From positions 901,497-965,496 of the forward strand of contig VZQC01011955.1 in the NCBI GenBank assembly GCA_009823505.1: a stretch of 64,000 bases of DNA, in the 5' to 3' direction. Positions 1-9,840 of this stretch are shown here, one piece after another (position 1 is the first letter of the stretch; each line of letters starts with the position of its first letter). The DNA comes from Rhizomys pruinosus. Its lineage: Eukaryota; Chordata; Mammalia; Rodentia; Spalacidae. The position numbers were made by a program, and so were the translations under genes. The notes under the pieces were generated by a model. That model ran no database searches. It saw only the letters and a list, made by a program, of their open reading frames with translations, and was not told where the DNA came from.

Positions 1-1743
1 CTGGCACGGATGGCAGGCCTGGGCAGAAACTGGGTCAAGGACCTGGAGTCTTATGTCCAGTCCTGTAGTCTAAGCCACACTGATGTGTCTGGTTGTGGTG
101 GGAGGACAGAGTGTGGGACACCAGCCACTCTCTGCAGGGTCAGGAGGCAGACGAGAGGCCCTCTACCCAGGGGCTAATCTGAAGGTGACAAAAGGGTCTG
201 GAGGGGCAAAGCTCGGAGGCCCTGGGAGAACAGGAGGGACACCTGTCTATTAACTTCCCTAAGCCGCTGCTCATGGGCAAAGGCTCAGAACAGGCCTTTT
301 CGGTCCGTGAGGGACTTATTCTGTAGAACCCGGTATTTGACACAAAAAGCAGGGTTGTTTTTTTTTTCTTTCTTCCTCTTTCTTTACCTTGAAGTGGTTT
401 CTTCAGTGTAACCCTTTCCAATAAATAAATTACCAAGATGTATTGTTAGGATTCCAGACAACTCAAGCGAGGTTTGCCCAGATTTGGGTCAGTAAAGGGA
501 CAGTAGGGCATTCTACTTTAGACGGATGGGTCCTCAGTTTCTCCCTTTGGTATAAAGGACCTTTGGTCTACGGTAGGGTAGAGTGACAGCAGGGCCAGTT
601 TTGGACAGGACTGAATCCCACTAGGTGACGTCCCTTCTCGGGGCCTCAGTTTCCCTTCCATACAAAGGGAAAAGAACCTTGTGTGGTGGTTCTGATTGCA
701 CTCTGCAGCCCTGAGCAGACCTTCATCATCTCCTGCCACCACTGACCAGGCCTCTAAAGTCCAAGGCCCTGATACCTCCATTCTGGGAGCTTGGCTGATA
801 CCAGATTCAAGGTTCTGAGTCTTAGCAGCTAGGAGTCTGGATGGACGGATCAAACTCCAGAAGCCGAGAGGCCTGTTAACATGAACTTCTCCCAGGGAGA
901 TGTAGAAAATGTCTATTCACTCCAGACAGGGTTCCAATGTTAGAGCCAAACTAATGAGCTAACCTCCCTGACTCTGTACACTCTAGCCCTTCTCAAGACT
1001 ACATATAGCTTGGGCAGAATTTCATACAGCTGGCTGGTGGGGGTGCAGGAGGGTCGCTGAGCCCTCAGGCGAGGGTCTGATGACACTCCCATCCTGCCCT
1101 TTGTGAGGAAAGGTCAACGGGCCAGATCTTGAGGGTCTCTTGAAAATACAGCTGTTCTGATGATGGTGGTAATGGCCATTGTTATGGGAGGACAGAGATC
1201 TGTAAAGCAACTCTGACCCCAGAGGCCCATCAGCCCTGTCTCTTGCCAGACCCACCCTGGGGTTTGGGGGCACTTGGGTCCCCACTCTTCCCGTACCTTA
1301 GCCAGAGCAGAAACCTGGATCCAGAGGGGTGAGGCATAGGGTTGCTTGTAAGATCCCTTCCCCCTGCCCTCAGTGTTCAGGATCAGAGACAGGCTGATGT
1401 GGTCTCTAATCCCCTGCATCTTACATTCTGGGGACCAGTCTCCCCATCTCTGAAATGGGAAGTGAATGCCCAGGGTACTGAAGAGAAAGGAGTCTGTTCA
1501 GCACAGTGGCTGGACAGGGTCCAGGGCCACACGAACAGCTTTCAGAACGGTAGGGCCACAAAGGCAAGCAGAACTCCACATCTCCAGCCACAGCTGGGGT
1601 ATTCCTCAGTGTTCTCGGGCCCTCTGGACCTTGAGGAATTTGGATGTTAGGTGGGCACTGAACAGAATGACCCAAGAGGTGGGGCAAGGGATAGCTGAGG
1701 TGACTCCCCATTCCTTTGCATCCCAGGCTAACCTAAGCGCTAA

Positions 1744-1901
1744 TTTTTTTTTTTTTTTGTCCTTTCAAGAGAGGGTCTCCCTGTAGCGCCAGCTGTCTTG
1801 GAACTCACTGTATAGACCAGGCTGGCCTTGAACTCACAAAGATCCGCCCACCTCTACCTCCCAAGTGCTAGGATTAAAGGCGTGCGCCACCACACCCGGC
1901 C
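1744..1901 (-). mobile_element. B1 SINE
   Basis: Antisense B1: a poly(T) tract is followed by gagacagggtctc-like sequence, the agaccaggctggccttgaac core and the end ccaccacacccggcc. Near full length. Confidence 0.9.
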
Positions 1902-1931
1902 AAAATACCCCCGACACATGGAGAGCATCTC

Positions 1932-2125
1932 GCCAGGCGTGATGGCACACACCTTTAATCCCAACACTCAAAGGCAGAGGCAGGTGGATCTCCATGAGAT
2001 GGAGGAGGCCAGCCTGTTCTATCTAATGAGTTCCAGGCCAGCTGGGGCTGCAGAGAAACACTATTTCAAAACCAAACCAAGCCAACCAAATAAACAAATA
2101 AGCAAATAAACAATAAATAAATAGA
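1932..2125 (+). mobile_element. B1 SINE (diverged)
   Basis: Sense B1 starting near ccaggcgtgatggcacacac and ending in an A-rich tail with AAAT units. Several internal mismatches suggest an older copy than its neighbour at 1744. Confidence 0.85.
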
Positions 2126-2128
2126 GAG

Positions 2129-2325
2129 AAGCTGGAGAGTCAGCTTAGTAATTAAGATTACAGAGGACCTGGTTTCAGTTCCCAGCAACCACATGCTTGC
2201 TAACAACTGTCTATAACTCATGTTCCAGGGGATCTGACACCCTTTTCTGACCTCCATGGGCAGTGCACTTACATACGCATGCAGACAAAACACTCATACA
2301 CATAAAATAAAATAAAAATATAGAG
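2129..2325 (+). mobile_element. B2 SINE
   Basis: Sense B2: the tRNA-derived head (gctggagagtcagctt), a degenerate B-box-like ggtttcagttccc, a B2 body (ttctgacctccatgggc) and an AAAATAA tail. Immediately follows the B1 at 1932. Confidence 0.85.
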
Positions 2326-3265
2326 ATATACAAACAATCATACATTTTCACCTACATATGCATGCATGCCACCACATACACAAACACACAAGGAAAAAAG
2401 AAAAAAGAAAAAAAATCAGCAGGTAGCCACTCTTAGTTACATGAGATTGGAGTCTGGAGTATCATCAGATCCAGATTCTAGCCCCTTCCTTGTCACAACC
2501 TCTTTGGGCATGTGTCTGTTTCTCCACTGTTGGATGAAAAAACCGTATCCTTCCCACAGATTCATGATGGTGTTCAAACAGCAATGACTGCGGCTCTTGT
2601 GCTGGGCAGTTGAGCTCTCAAGTGGAACGTGCTTGCTCAGGAAGGAGCAGAGTGTGGTACCCAGCCCTTCACATTCATGTTCCAGGGGACTCATGGAGTG
2701 AACCAAAGCTGCAGCCGTACTCAGTGCTCACTATGCATGCCCTGCACCGTTATATAGCTCAGAGTCCCCTAAGAGCTCCTGTTGTCCTGAGCAGATGGTC
2801 AAGTTGGATCTTGGAGAAGAGGGGGGACCATGCAGGGAGTTCCCCAAGGTCTAGGACAGCAGGACAGCGGCGAGGCAGGAGGCCCTGGGATGGATGTGTA
2901 AGCAGGACTGATCTCTCATCAGGCTGGGCTGAGGGCAGAGGTAGTGTCCACCTGGCCCAGATCTGACCCCACCTTGAGACACTGCTCATCAGGCAGGAGG
3001 CCAACTTGGGAACCAACCTCAGCTGTGTCCCAAGAAGAGAAGCTTAGCTTGACCTTTGCACATTTAAGAAGCGTTGAGGAGGGGGTGAATCCCTCAGAGG
3101 ACTCACTGAAAACAACCAGCCAGGGTGGGCCCAGGGTGGGCAGGAACAAGTGGAGGCAGCCTCCAGGGTGTTGAGAATCATGTTTGGAGTGTCCCAGCCT
3201 TTAGCTGGGTGTCTGTGTGCTATTCTCTATGTTTGCTATTTTTTTTTGTTTTTTTTTTTTTGTTT

Positions 3266-3365
3266 TAATTTTTTTTATTTCCGTACGTGTATGAATGTAT
3301 TGTGTGCATGCAAGTCTGTGCACCTGTGACGTGCAATGCCGCGGAGGTCAGAAGAGGGCGTTGGA
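3266..3365 (-). mobile_element. B2 SINE, 5'-truncated fragment
   Basis: Antisense B2 tail and body only (gtatgaatgtattgtgtgca ... gaggtcagaagagggcgt). The tRNA-derived head is absent. Confidence 0.8.
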
Positions 3366-3910
3366 CTATGTTTGCTATTTTGACCTGTCATCTGCAAACG
3401 CAGGGGCAGCAGAAGCCTGCTTCTGAGTAGGCTGCTTCTCCTCACATGGCCAGCAGATGGCAGCGCAGAGCTAGAGCCAGACAGGGGGTTGCAGGGTCGG
3501 GATGCATCTTCTCTTCTCGTGTGTAGTAAATGGCTGGCCTTCCAAGGACTAAAACGTTATTGACTGTATTGTTCACTCTGCCTACTGTGTGCCTGGCCTT
3601 GGGTTAGATCCTGGAGTTTGGACAGGAATGCGAAACAGTCTGGTGGGTCCATTGCTGGCAGTTTGGATGCAGCTGAGAGGTCGCCTGGCCAGCCTGCCAA
3701 CAAACCCGTCACATGTCTCCCCCCACATGCCTGGCCCAGGTTCTTGGCCAGAGGGGCTGGCCAAGGAGGATGGCTGCAGCCTGCACTCCCTCCCCTGCTT
3801 TCCAATCTTGTCCCGTTTCCTCAAAGGACATCCAGGATGGGACGCCTCCCACGGTAGCCGCCAACGATCACACACGATCCTGCACTCGAGCCCTTGGGGG
3901 CCAGGGGGAT

Positions 3911-3920
3911 GGAAGGGTCA

Positions 3921-3953
<33 letters not shown>

Positions 3954-4019
3954 CTTTTCTTTTCTTTTCTTTTCTTTTCTTTTTCTATCCAGTCAAGCTT
4001 TTGAGGAAGGGTCATTTTT
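3911..4019 (-). repeat. (TTTTC)n tract flanked by a 15-bp direct repeat
   Basis: A TTTTC tandem tract (about 3921-3986) plus roughly 20 bp of non-repetitive sequence lies between two perfect copies of ggaagggtcattttt (3911-3925 and 4005-4019). The direct repeats look like a target-site duplication, so the tract is probably the antisense tail of a severely 5'-truncated retroposon. Confidence 0.7.
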
Positions 4020-5121
4020 CAATGCTCGTTTCGGTCCTCACCACAATCCAGCTGAGTTGCATCTTCTTGGCCCATTTCACAGATTTGAAACTGAGGTCCC
4101 GGAATGCTGTATGTCAATTCAAGTTATCCAGACAGCTGTCTCTGCCACTTTACAGTGGCTGCCTTGGAGGGGGGTGGGCAGGAACCAACACGAAGGTGCC
4201 TCAGGGGGCAGGAGGTGCCTCAGGAAGACTCTGAAAGCCTCTCTCCCCTGCATCAAGCCAACTGTGGGCTGGCCAGCCCTGCACCTCCTCTGCATCCCCT
4301 GAGCCTGGTGAGGCTCTTGGACCTATCGTTCCTAGGAAAGGGGTGTTTCTATCCTTAGAGGCCTCCCAGGGGGCTGAGCACTCTAGTGCTCCCCAGGACT
4401 CAGGCCTGGGGTAGGAAGTGGCCCAGAATACCCACCTGCTTAGAGCCCACATATGGGCTATTATTCCAAAAAAATACTTGGGGAATTTCCTGGAGAAACA
4501 CTGGGTCTGAGGTTTGGGATTCAAGGTTTCAATCCCGATTTCCCCCAGGCACACCCTCTTCTTCTACTCTGAACCCTAACTTCCTCATCTGTAAAATGAG
4601 GTGGATGGCACAGGGACATCAAACTCCAGTTAGCTTAATTATTTAATTCAATATATATTTGTTATTTTTGTGTGTGTGGTACTGGAGATTTAACCCAAGG
4701 CCTTGAGGGCTCCAGGCAAGTACCGTACCATGAAACCATGCTTCTTCCAGTTCTTCTAGAAGGACCAACAGGAGCATGAAGTCAACTCAGTGAAGGACAG
4801 CTGTGAGCTGATGGGCCTATAACACATGGGAAGTCCCTGGATCCCGGGTCCAGACTAGGTGGCCACTGACTACTGCCAGGCTTGGGGGACATATGTTCGA
4901 AGCACACTGCAGCCAGAGCTCCCAGAGCCTGCAACCGGCTCCCACCAGGTTCAGGGCTGGAGCAGACCATGTTCCCCCTGGAGAGCCCCTTTCAAGGCCT
5001 GTCGCCCCTTCCAGGGGCCACACATGGCTTAGCATATGTATCCTCTTCAGCCCAAGCACGCAGGCTGGGACGGGAGGGCCACAGCATAGGCTGTAGTCCA
5101 CACTGCTGTTTAACAGATAGA

Positions 5122-5265
5122 GAAGCCAGATGCCTTGGCACATTCCTGTTATCCCAGTAGCAGGGAGGCAGAAGCAGGATTGTCGTATTTAAGGCCAGCC
5201 TGGTCTACACAGTAAGTTACAGACTAGCCAAGGATACATTGTGAGATCATATATAAAAAAACAAA
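5122..5265 (+). mobile_element. Old B1-like SINE
   Basis: Shows gccttggcacattcctgtta, ggaggcagaagcagga and aaggccagcctggtctacac in B1 order, with an A-rich end. Diverged. Confidence 0.7.
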
Positions 5266-7409
5266 CAACAAGCCAAAACACAGATGCGGAAACGGAGGCT
5301 TGAGGGAGGCGGGGGGGGGGGGGGGCTCGTAGCTCACTAGAGGCATGAACTCAAGCTCTTTCCACAGTAAACAAAACCATGCTGGGCAGCCATAGAAAAC
5401 AATCCTCTGCATCAGGCATAAGGCGATGTGGAGGTGGCCGCACTCCTCTCTCTTCTAGCATGGAACATAGAGCCTGCCTTCCACTGCTCCAGAGCGGCAT
5501 TGCTTGGGGTGGAACAGGACCTTGATGCATTTTCAAGAGTCTCAGCCAGGCCTGAGAACCATCTGTTAAGATGGTTTGAGCTGCCTTTAACGAAGCTCCA
5601 GTAACGCTGGCTTAAACCTCAAGGCTCTTCAGTCTTTACTTAACGGGTAGACTAGGGTTCGCAGCCAGCATGGACTCAATAGCTCAGTGATACGACGAAG
5701 GACTCAGAAAATCCATCCTTCCATCTGTTGTTTGCTCTGTCAAAATCATTGCATCAACTTATCACCTACTCTGTCAAACCCATAATCACGAGGTGCCTGT
5801 CACTATGCCGACCAGTAAGTACTCTACCCACAAGGCAGGGCTGGAGCAAGGAGTAGTTGTCTTCACTACTCTGTCTTTTAGCAGGGAAGAATGTCTCTCC
5901 TAGGAACACCTCAGGAGAATGTCTACTTCACTTCTTTGGGGAAAACTAGGCTTCGAGCCCACCTCTAGACCAGTTACTGGCCAAGAGGGTGAGATTTTTC
6001 CCAGCTGGCTTGGAAGAGTCATGATTCATCCATAGGACAGGCACAGGGCTCATAGTTGCCTCAATAAAGGAAGGATCTGGAACAGGGGAGGGTGTTGAAA
6101 AGACTGTTGGTGGGCATCTGCAAGACCAGCCCTTCGATGAACTTTAACCTCTTTACATATGGCACTGGGTGCTAAAATGGGGTTTAGGGTCAAGTTCACT
6201 CTGGAACCATTGACCACAGACCAGGAATTCTTTCAGAAAAATCAGAGTGGACTTTCTGGAAGAGGGACACTTGCTCAGGGGTTTTGAGGAGTGAAGAGAA
6301 GTTCTAAGAGAACTCACAGACAAGAGAGGAGGTATGTCAGGCATAGCCAGGTAAAGACACTGGGGTGATGGAAAGTCGGGTGTAGGGAGGAAGCCCTTGC
6401 CACAGCTTCCTTCATTGGCAGAGCAGGGGCTAGGTGGGCTCTGGGCACACAGAGTGGGTGAGCGGGGAAGCCAGGGTAGAGACCACCACGGAGGAATCCC
6501 TGAGGCTAGGGAGAAAGATGGAGAGGACAGTAGAGGAAGGCTGCTTCGTGGGTTGAAAGCAGTGTCCCGATTGTCCCCATTCCCCTTCTGCTGACTCTGA
6601 CCTCTGAAGCCACAGCCACCTCTGTCTGGAAGAGCCCACAAGTGTTGGGTAAAAACCCTTGTTTTCTGGGGCTCCATAGAACAAGTGTCAGGGCGCTACA
6701 GGCTCTAAACAAAGGGCTGCCCCAAGGGGCCTTGCCCTACGTACTTACATGTGTGCTTGTGTGTGCATGCATGCGTGCGTGCGTGCGTGGCTGTGTGTCC
6801 TTCCATGGACCGGCCCAGGCTCTGCTTGTGCTTTCTGGATGGCCATTTATGAAAACACGCAACTCCCGTCACCTGGGCTCATCTTCAGATGAGGCTGATG
6901 GGTTCACACCCGGGCCACACTCCAGGGACTCTGACTCCCAAGGGCTGAGATGGGGCTTAGGCACATACTTTATGATCGGTACTTTACATATTTATTGAGT
7001 AGCTGGGCCATTCTGTGTAGTGTGCTCCTGTGCAACAATGTGTACACAAGTCATATGTGAATGACTTTAGGACTCTGGGGGTGCCATTGTGCCATGGGGA
7101 GACACGAGGGACCTGCCTCCTACCCCTCCACACGGTGGTCCTGACATACTCCTGCAGACTACAGTTGCCCAAAGACAACCACTTCTCTGACTTCCATCAC
7201 TGTAGGTAGTTGTGTCTGTCTGTTCTTGAACTTGATATGTGTGATCATGTGACATATATGCACATGTTCCATGCACATAAGTTCCTGTCATCTGTCAGTC
7301 GGCTCAGTATTGTACAGATTTGTCTTTCTGTATGGCTGTGTTTTCATGGATACACACTTGCTGTGCTGTGACTGTCACCCTGTGTGTGTTACCCTGGCTG
7401 TTCCAGCTG

Positions 7410-7800
7410 CATTTACACGAATGGCGCTGCTACAGATCCTCCAGCCCCTGCTTGCTAGCACACGCACGTGTCTACTGTTCTCTGGAACATAGCGAGGACG
7501 GGATGGCCAGGACATAGGACGTGTTCGTGCTAAGCGTTAGCAAATGTCATTGGTTTTCTAAAGCAGCTTGGCCATTTTCTATTTCTCCTAATATTGGGGG
7601 TATACTGGTGACCCCACATGCTTCCTGGTGACCCTGCATCCTCCCTGGCACTTGCACTTTCAACCATTTTCATTTGAACCCTGTGTGTGTGTTGGGGGAG
7701 TTGTGTTGCTTTGAATTCGAATTTCCCCAACACTAATGAAATGGATGCCTTTCAGTATTTTGGCTGTAGGCCATTTAGGTGAGCTCTCTGAGAAATGCCA
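7410..7800 (+). mobile_element. Ancient L1-derived fragment (probable)
   Basis: The order of degraded phrases resembles an old mammalian L1 3' region: ggttttctaaagcagcttgg, then caaccattttcatttg, then a degraded tttccctaatgactaatgatg-like stretch and ggctgtaggccatttaggtg. Recognition is by eye only. Confidence 0.5.
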
Positions 7801-8728
7801 GGCTGGTCTTCTGGATACCAGCTAGCTAGAACAACACACAGCGAAGCAGTCCCCTGCATAGGCACTGGTACCTGAGGGCAAGGGGAGGGAGGGAGACTGA
7901 GCAGCAGGCTACCGGCCTAGCTAGGTGGGAACTCCTCCTGCTGGGAGGGGCTTTCCGCTGGGTGGAGCTGGTCCCAGTAGGCTCAGGAGCCTGACGGCTT
8001 CTTTCTTGATACCATGCTCCAAGGAAGCAGATAGAGCACCTCCTTCCCCTGGGGATGACAGAATCGCTTGGTGTGTTGTAATCACTGACATCCAGAGGGC
8101 AGAGCAGAGCAAGTTACACGGGTTTGGTCCTAATATCACAGGGAAAGAAGACACATCTGTCTACAGGGAAATGGGTGCATTATTTCCTGAACCACCCAGA
8201 GTAGAATGCTGGCTGGCATTTGGGGGTAGTTTTTAAAAACCTCAGATGATTCACATGCTTAGCTAGGGCTGAGAACCAGCAGTCATGCTGCACCAGCATG
8301 TCGTGTTTACGACAGGCAGTCTGGAAAGATTTTATTTCCTTCCATGAAAGGGCTTCACTCAGCCCACTCTTTTCTCTTTGACACATCTTTATCTGTTAGA
8401 AGGTCCCCATAATGAAACTGTGTAATGGCTGATTTTAACTAGATCGTTCAATCAATCCCAAGCATGAGCCTGTGTCTGACTCATCTCCAGTGTTCTCAGC
8501 CCTCCCTCTTCGAGGAGCAGTTGGGAAATGCCAGGATGGGCCACAGCTGTGACTATACCAGAGGAATGCACACAGAGCTGTGTTGGCTCACGGGGCAGGA
8601 CTCAGGATGTAGAATCTCTGTATTCCCAGAAGAGTGTCTAACCCAGGGCAGTTGCACAAGAAATAACTTCTCAGTTAGTGTGTGCAGTCATACCTGTATA
8701 GATAAGGCTTTCTGGAATGGAAAATGAG

Positions 8729-9190
8729 TGGTGGGTGGGTGGATGTCTGCATAGATAGGTGTAGGAAAGGATGGGCAGGAAGATGGGTGGTAAGTGGGTG
8801 AGTGGGTGGGGCGACAGGAGGCTGGATGATGCACCGGTGGGTGGATAGTTGAGGAGATGGGTGCATGGGTGATTGCAAGGCCAGTCAGGAAGATGAATAG
8901 TGGTTGTGGGAGAATTGGGGCTTAGTAGCGTAGTGCATGGACTGACCAGTGGGCGGGGAAGATGGATGGATGGATGGATGGATGGATGGATGGATGGATG
9001 GATGGATAGGTGGTTGGAATGTATGGACATGTGGGCAGATGGGAGGATGGATGGGAGGATGGATGGAAGGATGGATGAACACAGTTGTAGATAGACAGAT
9101 GGATTAACAGATGAATGAGTGGATGATGGTTTGAGGGATGTGTGGACTGAAGGATAGATGAGTGGATTGCGGGCTGTATAGATGGGTGGG
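8729..9190 (+). repeat. GGAT/GGGT tetranucleotide array
   Basis: Degenerate tetranucleotide array of GGAT, GGGT and GGTG units with a pure (GGAT)n core at about 8961-9006. It is a smaller relative of the array at 52850. Both strands stay open by composition, giving spurious WMDG and PSIH open frames. Confidence 0.9.
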
Positions 9191-9242
9191 CATTTAGATA
9201 GATCCCATGGCCAAATGAATGAATTAAAAAAAAAAACAGTGT

Positions 9243-9426
9243 TGGACTGGAGAGATAGATGGCTTTAGCAATTAAGAGTGTGCGTAACTCTAGCAGAGGA
9301 CCTGAGTTAGGTTCCCAGCATCCACATCAAGCAGCCTGCAACAGCTTGTAACCACAGCTCCAGGGTATCTGACATTTTCTTATGGTTTCTGAGGCCACAC
9401 ACACATACGTATGCACAAACTAATAT

Positions 9427-9428
<2 letters not shown>
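9243..9428 (+). mobile_element. B2 SINE
   Basis: Sense B2 with head ggactggagagatagatggc and body to about gaggccacacac. It runs directly into the (AC)n tract and ends about 170 bp before the inferred acceptor of the ASB2 beta exon. Confidence 0.85.

Positions 9429-9466
<38 letters not shown>
9429..9466 (+). repeat. (AC)n microsatellite
   Basis: About 19 pure AC units grown from the tail of the preceding B2, a common origin of such tracts. Confidence 0.95.
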
Positions 9467-9469
<3 letters not shown>

Positions 9470-9634
9470 CACACACACTAATAAACTGATTGCACAGCCT
9501 TTCCTGTGGGTAAACCATCTTGCAGAGCACTTAGTGACCACAGTGGTCTGGGTCCCCTCACAGGGCTTTCTCACCCACCATGTCCTTGTCCCTGCAGAGT
9601 TTCTCTTCTGGAAACTGGGGGAGAGGTGGCGAGG

Positions 9635-9840
9635 ATGGCGACAGAGATCAGCGCTCGGGCCAGACAGCGTGCCATTGGACACGAGGAGTACAGTCTGTAC
9701 AGCAGCCTGAGTGAGGAGGAGCTGGTCCAGATGGCCATCGAGCAAAGCCTTGCTGACAAGACCCGGGGCCCAGCCCCTACAGAAGCTGCTGTGTCCACTC
9801 AAGCCAACTGCCAGCCAGGCCATTTCCACCCATGGACCAG
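9635..9840 (+). CDS. ASB2: ASB2 beta-specific first coding exon (UIM-containing N-terminus)
   Basis: The ATG at 9635 has A at -3 and G at +4, a strong Kozak context. The exon encodes 68 residues plus two bases (AG) of the next codon, and ends at a gtgagc donor at 9841. Residues 26-41 (SEEELVQMAIEQSLAD) fit a ubiquitin-interacting motif: acidic run, central Ala and conserved Ser. In known biology this N-terminus defines the muscle form. A pyrimidine-rich acceptor ending at 9597 probably starts the exon at 9598, leaving 37 nt of 5'UTR in it. The frame stays open upstream to 9506, but that part would be intron. The phase-2 end matches the acceptor inside the alpha exon at 18929, where AG+G makes Arg. 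Confidence 0.93.

Larger units (their letters stand above)
1..9597. other. Region upstream of the ASB2 beta coding exon (intergenic or 5' intron)
   Basis: No coding exon can be supported here. The stretch holds B1/B2 SINEs, an old L1-like fragment, a TTTTC tract, a short poly-G (about 5310-5324), a GT/GCGT-rich tract (about 6750-6800) and a GGAT array. Because a plausible splice acceptor (cctgcag, ending 9597) precedes the beta coding exon, at least one untranslated ASB2 5' exon probably lies in or upstream of this region. I could not locate it. Open frames here (for example 6153-6677 minus) show no protein-like composition. Confidence 0.6.

Noticed and set aside
6153..6677. 174-codon minus-strand open frame
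   Set aside because: Pro/Ser-rich low-information sequence, no splice context or known domain, no codon signature. Probably chance.
9506..9634. 43 extra in-frame codons upstream of the beta ATG
   Set aside because: Most would lie before the splice acceptor at 9597. The ATG at 9635 has a strong context and gives the expected 635-codon length.
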